A DNA stretch of 64,000 nucleotides. It comes from Ciona intestinalis. Taxonomy: Eukaryota; Chordata; Ascidiacea; Phlebobranchia; Cionidae. The notes beneath the pieces are model-generated. The model searched no databases and was not told where the DNA came from. It worked only from the letters and a program-made list of their open reading frames with translations. The position numbers and the translations under genes are program-made. The stretch lies in assembly GCF_000224145.3 (NCBI RefSeq), contig NC_020173.2, positions 6,333,796 to 6,397,795 on the forward strand, read 5' to 3'. Positions 10,917-23,426 of this stretch are shown here, piece by piece (positions within the stretch are counted from its first letter, which is position 1; each line of letters starts with the position of its first letter).

Positions 10917-11943
10917 AGGGGTAAGATGGGACATATTTTCATATCTTTTATCGTCCCATTTAAAAATAAACAAAGAATATTTACAGCTTTTTGTAGTAGG
11001 GTGGGGAGAAGACGGGACACCTTTAGTACATAATATCCAAATATATCCTGATCGTGTTTTAAACAATTAACAACGGTCTATGGAAGTCGTGAGGATACGG
11101 TTTTATAATTCTTTGAATTTTCTTTGTTTACTAGCAAATAGGGAGAAAAATAGAAAAACAAAGGTGTCCCATCTCCCCCCACCCTATATAATATATGTTG
11201 CCATACATAGTAAACGAACGGAAACTAATCGACAATAATGCATAATCCAACAAGGCAATAACCAAAGTCAATAAATGCTACTTTAACCTAATTCTCTTGT
11301 GGCTTGAAGTATTTTTTTTAATATTGTAGGGTGGGGGAAGATGGGACACCCTTAGCACTTAATATTCGAATATCCTATTCGTGTTTAAACAATTAACAAC
11401 GGTATATAGGAGTTGTGAGAATACGGTTATTTGTAAAATATTCTTTGTTTACGACCGAATGGAACATGAAAATAAAATGAAAAGATGTCCCATCTTCCCC
11501 CACCCTACTATATATATATATATAGGTAATGTAGGCAATGCATTATGAGTAAATTAAAGTAGAGTAGGTTGGGGAGAGACGGTCAATATTTTCATTTTCT
11601 TTTATCGCATTTGGTTGTAAACAAAGCATATTTACAGAATTATAAAACCGCATCCTCACGATTTTAAAAGAGTGTTGTTTATTATTAAAAAAAACGATGA
11701 GAAATTGCGGGATAATGTGCTAACGGTATCCATCTTACCCCACAATAGTACGTTGAGATGGGGAATATGGGACACATTTTAACTACATTTTCTTGTCTCA
11801 TTTAGTAGTAAACAAAAAACACTCGAAGAATTATAAAACTATACCCTCAGAACTCCCATAGACCATTGTTAATTGTTTAAAACACGATCAGGTTATTTGG
11901 ATATTATGTGTTAAAGTGTCCCATCTTACCCCACCTTACTATA
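10917..11943. repeat. cluster of family A MITE-like elements
   Basis: One partial copy (10917-10990) and four near full-length copies (10993-11190, 11324-11513, 11563-11751, 11752-11943) lie almost end to end. All share the TGGGGnAAGATGGGAC ends, but they differ in internal sequence and half-orientation. This suggests repeated insertion into or beside older copies rather than simple tandem duplication. Confidence 0.8.
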
Positions 11944-12794
11944 TTTAAAATAATACATCACTGTCCTACTATGACCCTAAATAAACTTAACCTGCAATTT
12001 AATCTAATTGTTCCACTAGCCATAAATACCCTTAACCTTCACGCCTTACCCAACGCACCTATTTAAGCATTCTGCTTTCAAACGATTTCTCATTAATCGA
12101 TATAAATCAGAATCCGTTCCGTGAATAACGTTTAACTCAAGCAGCTTTTACCCGTAGCGTGTTTTAACGACTGTCGTTTTGCTGCTTATTCCTTATCTTT
12201 GTTGTTTTAATTAATTTGGTCCTATATCTAGGTAATGCATATATACAACATAATTTTAATTTTATCTCTTTGAATACGATAGCGAAGATCACATTAATAA
12301 AACAACGAAGTGAAGGAAATTAGCAGCAAAACGACAATCGTTAAAACTTGATTTGAATAAATTGGAAAAACCGCCAGTTAAAAAGCGTGGCTGTTAAACC
12401 AACACCAAGTTTTCGGATTCCCATTTTTTCTCTTTCGCTAAACCTGTGTTCGCAGAATCCCTTTCATAATTGAACAAAAGATTAAACTCAACTGAACCTT
12501 AAGCGCGTTTATTCCTAACTTGTTTATTGCTCATCGCTTGGTTTCTATAGTAAATACACTGGTCACATTGCTTCACTATATCCACAACACTCATGTATTA
12601 TAATTGGGCTCCAGGGTAATTAAAATCATAAGTAAATAGTCGATAGCTCGTAACAGATCAAAATTTTATACTCAGCAGACTATCAGCACGCGGGAAACAC
12701 GCGTCTTTCATTCTAGTTTATTGCTCAACGCCCAACATTCAACACTGCTCTCTTATACTAAATGCTCGGCGCTGGTAACGCCGCGGTTTTAAGC

Positions 12795-15700
12795 TCATCG
12801 CCTGAGACGCATGAAGAAAGCATGGGCGCATTCCCGGTCGTCGGGAGGGAGATATTTGTCGTAGAAATCCGCTTCGAATCGCTCAGGTTTAAACCCAAAG
12901 CGTTGATACAACAGCATGGCTGGGTTGGAGGCCGATACGTGCAGAGTCACGTCCTTTCCCATGCAAGTCTAAAGGAAATTGCGTCAGGTTACAAAAGCGC
13001 GTAAGGAACTTAACTTGGAAGTTTCAAAGCCAATACATTAATCTACACACAGCAATAGTTAGCGTATCAACGTTACGCCCAACTTGCCAATGCGTTGATT
13101 GGTTTTATGACTAACAAAAGGTGTAAAATCCAATATAGTAGGTTGGGGTAAGATGGAACATCTTGTACCGTCCCATTTGGCAGCAACTTAATGTTTAAAG
13201 CTAATACATTAAGTGGGGACAACAGCCTCGCTTTTAACTGTCCTTATAAGTTTCCATTTTGATTAATCCTTCGAACACGATAACGAAGATCAAATGATTA
13301 AACAAAAAAAGAAGGGAATTAGCAGCAAAACAACGGCAGTGGTTAATATGAATTCACCATATGATGGATTCAACAGCCACGCTTTTAAACTATCGCTTTT
13401 CTCATGCGTTATACTCGTAGTTGTAATCGTTAACGTTAAACTACTTCACCATGCATCAAGCAATGAAATAGCGTCCAGTTACAAACGTAACATTGTATGG
13501 TGGAAATGTGACTTAAATGAAATTTATTAATCAACACGCACAGCAGTAGTTAGCTAAGCAACGTGAAGGTTTAATACTTAAATTATGAATGATTTTGCTT
13601 GGGGTTGAGTGATATTGTAGGGTGGGGTAAGATGGGACACGTTTTCATTCTATTCTCGTCCCATTCGGTAGTAAACAAATAGCATTGGTGTCCCATCCTC
13701 CCCCACCCTACTAGTACTATATAATACGATGCAGTAGAAAGGGTGCCATTTTCACATAATATCCCATCCCATGTTTTCTAATCTTGTTTTAATAACAACA
13801 ACGAAAAGGAGACGACGCTTTGGACTAAAAATACACGTTTTACGCGTTCAAATTCACATTGTATAAAGTGGGCAAAGATGGGACACCTTTAGCACATAAT
13901 ATCCAAATATCCTGATTGTGTTTTGAACAATTAACAACGGTCTATGGAAGTCGTGAGGATTCGGTTTTATGATTCGTTAAATGTTCTTTGTTTACTACCA
14001 AATGGGACGAGAAAATAAAACGAAAAGGTGTCCCATCTTCCCCCACCCTACTATATATTAGGGGAACCTAACGAGTATTTTATTATACTTAGTTACATAA
14101 GTAAGGATATAGATTGGGCTTATTGTTCAGTGGCATATAAGGTCTCTAATGAATACACAATAGGAGTGCTTTACATTTTGTGTACGTGACTTAATCACGT
14201 TCGTAATGGGTCTAACATATTGATATTTGAGTTAATTAAATACCTATGTATGGGCATACGAGTGTGGAGCAAAAACAACCGCATACTACGTTCACGGTAT
14301 TAGACTGCATAAGTATGTATGTAATTTATTTATTCTCATATGGCGTGGCAACGACAGCCGTTATAATACGGCGTTCGGCAGGATTTAAGAATTTTATGTA
14401 ATCGTAGGTTTTGCAGCCACGCTTTAATTTGATACTTTTTCTCACTAATTTTTATGACTGTCGTTTTGTTGCTAATTTCCTTCTCTTCGTTGCTTTAATT
14501 AATTTAAACTTCGCTATCGGGTTCGAAGAGATACATTTAAATAATATATGTGAAGTTTTTATCAATACATAACCACACAACATTGTTGGAGTAATGGGCC
14601 AACTACGACTTAAACCCCAGGTCTTATGGCTTGCCTCACTGTAGGACCTTACCCATATAGAATAGAATGTGCATATACAATGTTGGGGTAATGGGCCAAC
14701 TCTGGTATAAATCTCAGGTCGCATGGCATGCCTCAATGTAGGACCTTACCCATATAGAATGTGCATATACAATGTTAGGGTAATGGGCCAACTCTGGCCT
14801 AAATCCCAGGTCTCATAGCATGCCACACTGTAGGACCTTACCCATATAGAATGTGCATATACAATGTTAGGGTAATGGGCCAACTCTGGCCTAAATCCCA
14901 GGACCCATGGCATGCCTCAATGTAGGACCTCACCCTCACCCATATAGAATATATTTATACCATTACCTGCATTAGATGATACAGCATGAAGGTCCCAATA
15001 CCCGCATGTTGCCAATCCGGATGAACAAGTAGAAAGGAAATATAAGCTTGGTTGAATGAAACATCTGGAACCAGGAATCCAAACCCTACCACCATTTTCC
15101 TAGGGAATAAAAAAGTGAATTTAACTTGTATATCTCACATAGCAGGGTGATGACAGACAGTATGGGCTTAATGATTCCCCTATTGTGGTCGTATGTTTCC
15201 TTGAGCAAGACACCTAATGGCATTTGCTCCAACCAGTGGTCACTAATGGATTGTCTAAACTGCCAGCCCTATAGAAAATAACGACTGTCGTTGCCCCACT
15301 ACGCGAGAATAAACAAATTAGTTGTAACTTAGAATAAATAAGTTATATTAATACATTCACTTACTTGTACAGAGCAACCACACTAAAGTCAGGATATTGC
15401 AAGCTCTCTGATAGATCAATGCCAGGCCAGAAGAAGTGTCGACACAATGCATTAATAGTTGGTATGTGACGCGGACGCACGTAACAATAATCAATGGGAG
15501 ATGCTACATCTGCTTGCCACGTTGTATCTGATCTAAGTGGAAGAAAATTGGGAAAGATTAAATTGACATGGTATAAGCTTTGATACAAAATTCTTAAGTG
15601 TGTGACTTTTAAGTGTGTGAGTTCTGTAGAATCTATAAATGAGTGNNNNNNNNNNNNNNNNNNNNNNNNNNNNNNNNNNNNNNNNNNNNNNNNNNAATTA

Positions 15701-18700
15701 TAAGTATGTAATCTTATTTATCCGCGCATGGCGGGATAACGACAGTCGTTATAACACGGGTGTTTTGTTCCATACACCTCGTGCCCGCTTACAAGTTACA
15801 ACGTATGTATCTTATTTATCCGCGCATGGCGGGGTAACGACAGTCGTTATAACACGAGTGTTCTGTTTCATACACCTCGTACCCGCTTACAAGTTACCAC
15901 GTATGTAACTTATTTATCCTCGCATGACGTGGCAACGACAGTTGTTATAACACGGGTGTTCTGTTCCATACACATCGTGTCTGCTTACAAGTTACCACGT
16001 ATGTAACTTATTTATCCTCGCATGGCGTGGCAACGACAGTTGTTATAACACGGGTGTTCTGTTCCATACACATCGTGTCTGCTTACAAGTTACCACGTAT
16101 GTAACTTATTTATCCTCGCATGGCGTGGCAACAACAGTTGTTATAACACGGGTGTTCTGTTCCATACACATCGTGTCTGCTTACAAGTTACCACGTATGT
16201 AACTTATTTATCCTCGCATGGCGTGGCAACAACAGTTGTTATAACACGGGTGTTTAGTTCCATACACATCGTGTCTGCTTACAAGTTACCACGTATTATT
16301 ATATGTAAACCATCAAACTTACTTATGATAATTCTCCACGATCTCAATGAGAACTTTTAACTTTGGAGGTTTCGTTTCAAAATCTCTTCGAATGAACGGC
16401 TTCAGGATTCTGGAAAAGTGCATAAAAATTAAACTGCAAAAAAATAAAATAAAATAAATAGAAACAAAGTTGTTGTGGCGTGACATAATATAACATTTTT
16501 CATATTTTTTGTATTTTAGAAAAAATATAGCTTTTTACATGGAGTAACAATTTTGAAATGCTGTTTAATTATAACATTAAAAAAGCTTGGTAAAAGTAAG
16601 ATACACTGTTGTAATACAATACATATACGTAGCTTTGTGTCCGGAACATACAAGCGTATCTGTGGGATCACTAACTAACACTGAACAACAAATCTTCTTT
16701 GTTTTGTTGTGTACAAATTATGAAAAGTAAGATAAATTGGTGTAATGAGCTACATATGAGACCGCAAACATTTGGCATAAAAGACACTGGCAAAGATTAT
16801 GTTTAGCAAATTTAACTAAAGATTCCATATCCAAACTAGCTTGGTAGAAGGTAATATACATAACTTTTTTATACAGAAAGTAACAATTTTGCTTTTGATT
16901 TCAAGAAAGTTAGATAAAATAGTGTGATGAGCTACATACGACCACCAACCTTTGTGTGTAAGGACTGACTATCAGTTGTTGTTCGGATGTTAGCTCGTTC
17001 GATCCAACCAGCTTCTGTTTGAAAGTCCGTCGAGATTCATCCGCACCGTATAGCTTGGGGTCGGATGACTGGAATATACAATATAGAATTTGTAACTATT
17101 TTAATGTATAGTGGCACAGTGTGTGCAGCCCAATTTTAGTCCAAAAAATATAGATCAATTTTAGTTCAAAATAGGATTGGGGAAATACAACATAGATTTT
17201 GCAACTATTTTTAAAGTGCTCATTTTTGGGTCAGAAAATAAGGTTTTAAAACTGGGCAAGACAATTAATAGTAATTGCTGAGTTAGGGAAATTACAGAAA
17301 AAAATGTTAAAAAATAATCTTAAAAAATTCAAGGCACATAACTAGTTACATTCAAATATGAAAGTAAAGTTTTATCTGTTAGCAACAACTGAAGAGAATA
17401 AATAAGTTTTATTCTATTTTATTTTATTTGGATGAGGTCCTTGGGGACCTGGGATTTAGACCAGAGTTGGCCCATTACCCCAACATTTCTATTGTATATG
17501 GGTGAGATCCTACAGTGTGGCACGTCATGGGACTTAGGATTTAGACCAGAGTTAGCCCATTACCCCAACATTGTATATGCACATTATATTCTATATGGGT
17601 GAGGTCTTACAGTGAAGACACCATGGGACCTGAGATTTAGACCAGAGTTGGCCATTACCCCAACACCCTTGTAAGTCCGAAAGTGACGTGTTCGCGATAG
17701 TGAATTCCTTTATTTATGTTCTGACTCAAGCGGCCTGGCTAAGTCTCGAGAATAAACAAGTTACATCCAACCATGAATATAAACCCACCAAGAATCGATC
17801 CAACACCCGGTGCTCCCCACGTTGAACCACCGGGTTATATTTGGGACCATCTGATGTTGGTATGATGAGGTTTTGTTCCCTACTTAACAACCTACGTACT
17901 GTGTCATCAAAGTTGAAAACAGAGAGTCCAAGTTGACGTTTCTTCTGTGGAGTATATGTGCAATGTAAGGAGTGGCGGGGGTGGCATTTCAACACAACTT
18001 TTAAGAGTATTTGAATTTTTGCGCTGTTGAGTTTCATCAGCCTGATGAAGACAGCGAGTATATGACGCTGAAACATCCATATGCAAATAAATGGCAGAAG
18101 AGTTTCTTACATTCATTTGAAAAGTGTAATATATAACAGAAACACTTATATAACAGCTACCTGCTTAGTTTATCAATAACAGTTCACCTACCTTAGGAGT
18201 CTTAATAATAAACTTTTTTCTAAATGCTGGTTTTGAAATAATTTCCAAAAAATCAAACTAGATTTATATCAGACTTATAATATTTTTACAGCAACAGCAA
18301 ACATATATATAAATATGTATAACAAACCACCTGTCTAAGCAACAACTTTCTCCTCAACCTCCTCCCATCAACATCATCTTCAACTTTAGAGTGATGGAGA
18401 AGTTTCTTCACAAGTTTTCGCTCCTCGTATAAATTCATCATTCGGATCCTAAGGTTAATATTAAGGTTTTGTAATAAAAGGCCAAGGTAAAATAATAATA
18501 AAATAAAATAAAAGGCGGTTTGCTAAAACTTAAATGAATAAAACCTGCATGTAACTTATTTATCCTTGCATGTTAAGGTACCAACAGTCATTATAATACG
18601 GGTGTTCTGTTTCATACACCTTGTACTCGCTTATAAGTTACCACGTATGTGACTTTGTGAAAAATTGATTAGGTGCCACCCATAAGGGTAGTAGAAACAA

Positions 18701-21700
18701 GCCTTGGACCCGGATCCTTTAGTCTCGACCAGAGGAATTCCACAAATGTTCATTTAAGGAAAACAAACTGTTTGTTAATTTACCAAACATTGAACATATT
18801 TTGACTTTGGGACCAAGTTTCATGTTAGTTAACTAAACAGTGAACATACTTTGGTTTATCATCTTCCTCAGCTGCGACAATGGGTTTGGTTTCTCTTTTC
18901 TCCGGAAGGAACATCGACTTTGTGACATTTGGTTTGATTGAAGGGGGGACGGATGCCACCGAGCTGGAGGTGTCTTCCATCGCTTCTGGGGGGTTGGAAC
19001 AAATATTGGTAAACTAGAAGTAACACTGTATGGCCAGCATGTTAGACGTTTATAACTTTAGGATTTTTATAAATTAAATTTCACGCTGTGGCTGAGCATC
19101 TGTCAAGCCTGTATCATGGCATAATTGTTGGGTATTTCATTTTCTACAAATTAATTTTGCCGACAAATGTCAACTTTGTGTCAGGCCTTTGTTCCAGCAG
19201 ACTATGCCCTTATAACTTTATGCAATCACTGGGTGCTCGCCCTGTTGGGTAACAAGCCAAACCCATCCATCTATATATAACATAACCCACCAGTCCTATG
19301 CCCATCACCCCCCACTCCCCCCTCCCCACCACGTTGGTGCAGAATATCCTCGGTGTCCGATTCATCACTGATAGCATTGAGGGGGAGGGTGGGGTCGATC
19401 TTCGCTTCTTTTGTGTGTTGGGTCTTGAAGTCCTTTAAAGATGGTAATTACAGAACAGAATATTTTTACTTTTGTAATTTTCTTTATAGTTCAGGTTATT
19501 TTTTTATTTTCATATTTTTTTCAATTTTTATGTGGTTCTTGATACTACCGAGCCTAAACCCCAGGCTACCCACATTGTAGGACCTCACCCATATAGAATA
19601 GAATGTGCATATACAATGCTAAATAGTGGACCAACTCTGGCATAAATCTCAGGCCCCCTGACGTGCACATACAGCATAGAATGCACAAACTGTAGGGCAA
19701 GATACTAATTGTAAAACTCTGATGCAAGTAATGTTAACTCACATTAACCAATACAAGACAATAATCCCAACTTACCAAGGATGAAATAGAACTTGAAGGC
19801 GAGGAAGGCCGAGGTGAATCTTGCGCAATATTTGACACGTTGGACACGTTTGACACGGGTGAGTCTATGGGACTTTTCTCTTCACTTAAGTTCGCTTCTT
19901 GCTGGTGTTGGGAAAAAAATTTATGTATATATATATAAATATACTGCAAATCATAACATATGTATTTACTCTTTGATTAAAAAATACAGATCACAGTAAC
20001 AAAAAAACAGTCGCCATTACCACTTATTGGTTGTTCCAGCTCATTATACGATATTCAAGTTAGATATATCCTTTGTAACTCATAAGGGCCGGGGAGTTTT
20101 ATAAACCAAAATTTGGGTCCCCCCCCGGGGGTTTTTGCCCCGTCATGCGAGGATAAATAAGTTACATACATGATAACTTGTAAGCAGGCACAAGGTGTAT
20201 GAAACAGAACACCCGTGTTATAACAACTGTTGTTGCCCCGCCATGCGAGGATAAAAAGGTCTCTTTTATTCAATAACTCATTGGATGCATCTCTTAAACT
20301 TATGCAACAAGCATTTTCTACTTACAGCCTCAATATAAGTTACCCCCGACCACACCACAGAATACTTACAATCAACGCAGCTTTCTTTAACCTTGCATTC
20401 CGAGCGTGAACCATGTGCGATCTTCTACGTGAACCGGATCGCCCCGATCCAAACGGGAGGCGACGTGGCTTGTATTCTGGTGGGTGGGTGTAAGTTGTTT
20501 ATTCTCCATGATAGGGCAACAAGTTACTACGTATGTAACATCGACAGTCTTTATAACACGGGTGTTCTGTTTCATACACCTCTGCTTGCGCATAAATACA
20601 ATATGGAATAATTGAATTAAAAAATAAATAAAAAAAAATTAGCATCAAAACGACAGTCATTAAAATACGCTACGGGCCTATTGGTCAAATAAAAAGTCTA
20701 AATGCTAAACCAACAATATAAAAAAAAATCGGAGACTTACATTTATAAGTATAGCCTAATGACCCTTCCATAAACAATAATAAAAAACATATATTTTTAT
20801 AACTTTTTAATAAACAACAAAACAACAGCTTACTTGGTGTGTTAATGATCACGGCACCAGGAACATACTCAGGGGCTTGTGTCGGGTCGACCAATCTCCA
20901 CCAACCAGAGTCCTTGAATATGCCGTGCCCACTCTGGAACCTGATGGGGTTGCCAGCTGAAAGCACACTGCCCACTGTACATGTCCATTGGTTTGTCTTC
21001 TTTTTGCTGCGGGTGGATTGAATACAAGTTAATATATGGGCTTACAGTGTGGGAAAGAATGTGCAATTGTAGAAAAATAAATGTGCTACGAAAATGTAAC
21101 ACACGAAAATCAAGTCCAACTAATTGTTTATATGGGGGGGGTATTATGCATTCCCTGTTACAATTCCATAGCACTAGATCCTGAATACGTACAATTGTGA
21201 AAGTGCAATAACAAACATTACAAAGCACTAAATTGTACCAAAGACATTTGTAAGTGACACAACATTTTTCCGAACATTCGACACAATAAACATGTGTTGT
21301 CCATGTTTTTTCCGATAAAGTCATCCGGTAAAAAACGTTGAACCATATTTGTTGCAAGAATGCGGTAAAATTGGGATCTGTACTTTCTAAATGTGTTTAC
21401 CAAACTAAATATCCTTACCTTTCCCCAAAGAATGAATCCCAGTGTTTATCAATAAAAAGACAAATGTCTTCTTTCCACTTAAAGAATCCCTGTTTCCCCA
21501 TGCTTGTTTGGGCAAGGTTGTATAAAGATAATGACACAACTTGGATCCTGGAGGGAAGAATGGTAAAGTTATTGAAAAGAATCAAGCGCTACGAAAATGT
21601 AGATGACAAAAATTTAGTTCAATTGTATAAAAATATATATATTTTGCCCAAATGACATTGTCAGTCTCTGCAAAAAATGCAAAAAAAATAAAACTTAGTT

Positions 21701-22474
21701 AAAATGGAATTGTATTACTTTAACTCAGTTTGCAATAAATAACTACTTAGTGTCTGCAATATAGATTAAATTCTAAGCAATTGAGGGGCAGATGTAGCTA
21801 AAATAAGCATTCGTGACTAGGAATAAAAGTATTAAAGTAATTGAATTTACCACGTCACTTTCATCCTGGTGTAAGTTTCTTTTCCGCCGTTGCATGAGGA
21901 ACACATGAACGTAAAATAATTATCGCCCAACACTGAGTTTGGGGGGCCAGAATGTAGGCAATCTGGGGTAAAGTAAAAGTTGGATGAAGAATTTGCTGAA
22001 AGCATATCTTTGAACGGATTTAACTTGTTAAAAAACCTTGCGTGGCCGGAAAAACGTGAGTTGTTATAATACACGGGTGTTGTGTTACATACAGCTTGTG
22101 CCCGCTTATGAGTTACCACGTGTGTAACTTTGTGGGGAATGTTTTTTGGGTGGCTCACAATTTAGACAAACTATTGGTAATCACTGGGTTGGAGTAATTG
22201 TCCCTTTAGTTACCCCCCTATGTAATAAACATAAACTTAATATTTATATATATATATATATTCTTTTAAAATATATGGTATAGCATACAATAACGATTTA
22301 CAACATTAGCAGATACATACTTGAATGGACCCAACTTTTACATCCATCGCAATGAAACGCAAGAATTCCATCTTTAGCACATTCGCAATATGCGCATTTC
22401 GATAAATTCTTGTCTTTTTCGGCCGAATCTTCAGTGGAAGTGACGTCAACGTCCACCTGTTCAACTTCTGACAT
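12795..22474 (-). CDS. KAT14: KAT14 / CSRP2BP lysine acetyltransferase (ATAC complex), complete
   Basis: Nuclear GNAT acetyltransferase, known as a histone-acetylating subunit of the ATAC complex. I resolve 15 exons: 22474-22321, 21995-21851, 21547-21419, 21006-20834, 20476-20370, 19901-19776, 19432-19330, 18985-18850, 18448-18331, 17944-17789, 17068-16950, 16409-16323, 15592-15365, 15099-14967, 12968-12795. All phases agree and give 695 aa (the human protein is somewhat longer). Residues from 27 form a Cys/His cluster (CAYCEC, FHCDGC, then FMCSSC). Exons 3-4 have the family words YNLAQ, WKEDICLFIDKHW and the GWW motif. Exons 5-8 are a Ser/Arg-rich linker. Exons 13-15 are the GNAT domain, with PIDYCYVRPRHIPTINALC, FFWPGIDLSE, the acetyl-CoA motif HPDWQHAGIGTFM and the C-terminus HAFFMRLRR. 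The exon 13 acceptor could instead be at 15623. Introns hold repeats and a 50 N gap. Confidence 0.95.
13614..14056. repeat. two family A MITE-like elements
   Basis: 13614-13716 keeps both ends but has lost most of the centre (about 100 bp in all). 13862-14056 is full length with CCAAATGGGACGAGAAAAT and good ends. A remnant lies between them. All are in the last KAT14 intron. Confidence 0.8.
14400..14540 (+). repeat. family D element
   Basis: It has GCAGCCACGCTTTAATTTG, TTTTATGACTGTCGTTTTGTTGC, TTCGTTGCTTTAATTAATTT and TCGCTATCGGGTTCGAAGAGAT, in a KAT14 intron. Confidence 0.65.
14585..14950. repeat. family C tandem array, four copies of ~92-95 bp
   Basis: Four successive units contain GGTAATGGGCCAACTCTGG, CTAAATCCCAGG, CATGGCATGCCTCA, TGTAGGACCTTACCC and ATATAGAATGTGCATATACA. 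The middle two are almost identical, which points to recent local duplication. It lies within a KAT14 intron. Confidence 0.85.
15190..15345 (+). repeat. family B SINE fragment
   Basis: It has body words (TTGAGCAAGACACCTAATGGC, AGTGGTCACTAATGGATTGTC) followed directly by AACGACTGTCGTTGCCCCAC of the tail. Confidence 0.7.
15646..15695. other. assembly gap (50 N)
   Basis: A run of N in the KAT14 intron between exons 12 and 13, immediately before a tandem array. The array probably caused the gap, so the true number of units may be larger than seen. Confidence 0.98.
15705..16292 (-). repeat. 98 bp tandem array of the family B tail module, six copies
   Basis: Units start at about 15705, 15803, 15901, 15999, 16097 and 16195. 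Each reads from GTATGTAACTTATTTATCC through a CGACAG(T/C)(T/C)GTTATAAC core and GTGTTCTGTTCCATACAC to CTTACAAGTTACCAC. The last four differ at only a few positions. This is the 3' module of family B amplified head to tail without its tRNA-like head. Confidence 0.92.
17425..17670. repeat. family C, two to three tandem copies
   Basis: GACCAGAGTTGGCCCATTACC, CATTACCCCAACATTG and ATATGGGTGAGGTCTTACAG recur about every 105 bp, in a KAT14 intron beside exon 10. Confidence 0.75.
18545..18660 (-). repeat. family B SINE 3' module
   Basis: GTAACTTATTTATCCTTGCATG, GTGTTCTGTTTCATACACC and CTTATAAGTTACCACGTATG: a single unit in a KAT14 intron. Confidence 0.7.
19555..19690. repeat. family C copy
   Basis: CCCAGGCTACCCACATTGTAGG, CTCACCCATATAGAATAGAATG and CCAACTCTGGCATAAATCTC, in a KAT14 intron. 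Further single copies lie at about 23790-23860, 25160-25265, 26415-26505, 27840-27905, 42125-42245, 51770-51815, 53180-53260 and 53555-53645. Confidence 0.7.
20130..20270 (+). repeat. family B tail modules
   Basis: CATGCGAGGATAAATAAGTTA, AAGGTGTATGAAACAGAACAC and AACAACTGTTGTTGCCCCGCC: one whole unit plus part of another, next to a C/G homopolymer stretch (CCCCCCCGGGGG). Confidence 0.75.
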
Positions 22475-23426
22475 CTTACATACAGCAGTCGGCTACTATA
22501 GGATATTATCTGCCTATTATAATTGCATTTGTGTTTTTATTATGTCGTTAATTTAAGAAATGTCACTTTAAATTTTGCGCCAGTGGGCGCCATGTTTATT
22601 TACTATTTTTGTGGAGAGAAGAGATTTCAACAAAACACACATTTGCGTACGCGTTTTGTATTTTTCGAACAAAAAATAGCGATTAAGGCGTGAAACTGAA
22701 CTGTATTTCTTCGTTTATTTTTAGGTAAAATTTCAAGTTTACATCACGCGAAAGTAAAACACCGAACGTAACGGTTTAAACACAGCGCATGCTAAGCCAA
22801 AATTCGACTCCCATAAAAACGAATTCCACCAATCAAAGGTACGAAAACACCCAAGACGAGTTTAATGGTTACCTGTCCCTGCAAAAGACGTAGTGGTACT
22901 TAGGGCATCTTATTTCAGACACTACAACATTACCGTGTTGCGTATAGTGAGGCCCTAGCCAAAACGAAAAGCGAATAATACAAAGGTCTCTTTAGCAGTT
23001 AACATGCGAAGTTGTCATTCCGTTTCTTTCTGGTAAACTTGCCCGTGTCCTCACGACTTCCATAGACGGTTGTTAATTGTTTAAAACACGATCAGGATAT
23101 TTGGGTATACTTTCTACACGGAGTTTATGCAGATGACACTCTCACGTGCTTAACAGGAACGCTGGAATTTTATATTTTGACGACAAACCGAACACGTCGG
23201 TGAAACAAATGGCAGGAAACGCAGTGGTTGAAACAAAGGCGCCAAACCTGGGGTGGCAGGGTAGGCAGGCCAACCCTAAAGTGTTTTGCATTAATCAGTA
23301 AACGTTACAATTATTAAGTCAATTTTGTTTCACAAGATTGTGTTTCTAACTATCCCTGCCTTCCCTGTGTTTATAAAGTTTGGCGTCTATGATTGGAAAC
23401 ATGAGAAAACTTGAACCAAATGGATC
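22475..23426. other. intergenic region between KAT14 and the Tudor/zinc-finger gene
   Basis: It probably contains the KAT14 promoter, which drives the minus strand. I see no TATA box at a convincing place and no extra gene. A family A fragment lies near 23030-23105. The two genes face the same way about 950 bp apart, too far for the near-zero spacing of ascidian operons. Confidence 0.5.

Larger units (their letters stand above)
8871..12794. other. gene-free spacer rich in repeats
   Basis: I see no coding exon here. It contains a family A fragment (about 8990-9105), family D elements (9470-9600, 9840-10110, 12135-12400), a 49 bp triplicate (10445-10586) and four family A copies almost end to end (10917-11943). 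The frame on the minus strand at 9873-10109 is coded by the family D element. Confidence 0.65.

Noticed and set aside
15639-15908. Plus-strand ORF of 89 aa
   Set aside because: It runs through an N gap and two units of the 98 bp array.
15705-16292. CRISPR-like appearance of regularly spaced repeats
   Set aside because: Whole 98 bp units repeat with no unique spacers, and the genome is animal. It is a tandem array.
17726-18116. Minus-strand ORFs of 116 and 69 aa starting near 18076-18116
   Set aside because: Only the part from the acceptor at 17944 (KKRQLGLSVFNF...) to the donor at 17789 is used, as KAT14 exon 10. The upstream part is intron read-through.
20393-20611. Plus-strand ORF of 72 aa and minus-strand ORF ending TWFTLGMQG
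   Set aside because: They overlap KAT14 exon 5 in other frames. The frame linking exons 4 and 6 in phase reads YKPRRLPFGSGRSGSRRRS instead.
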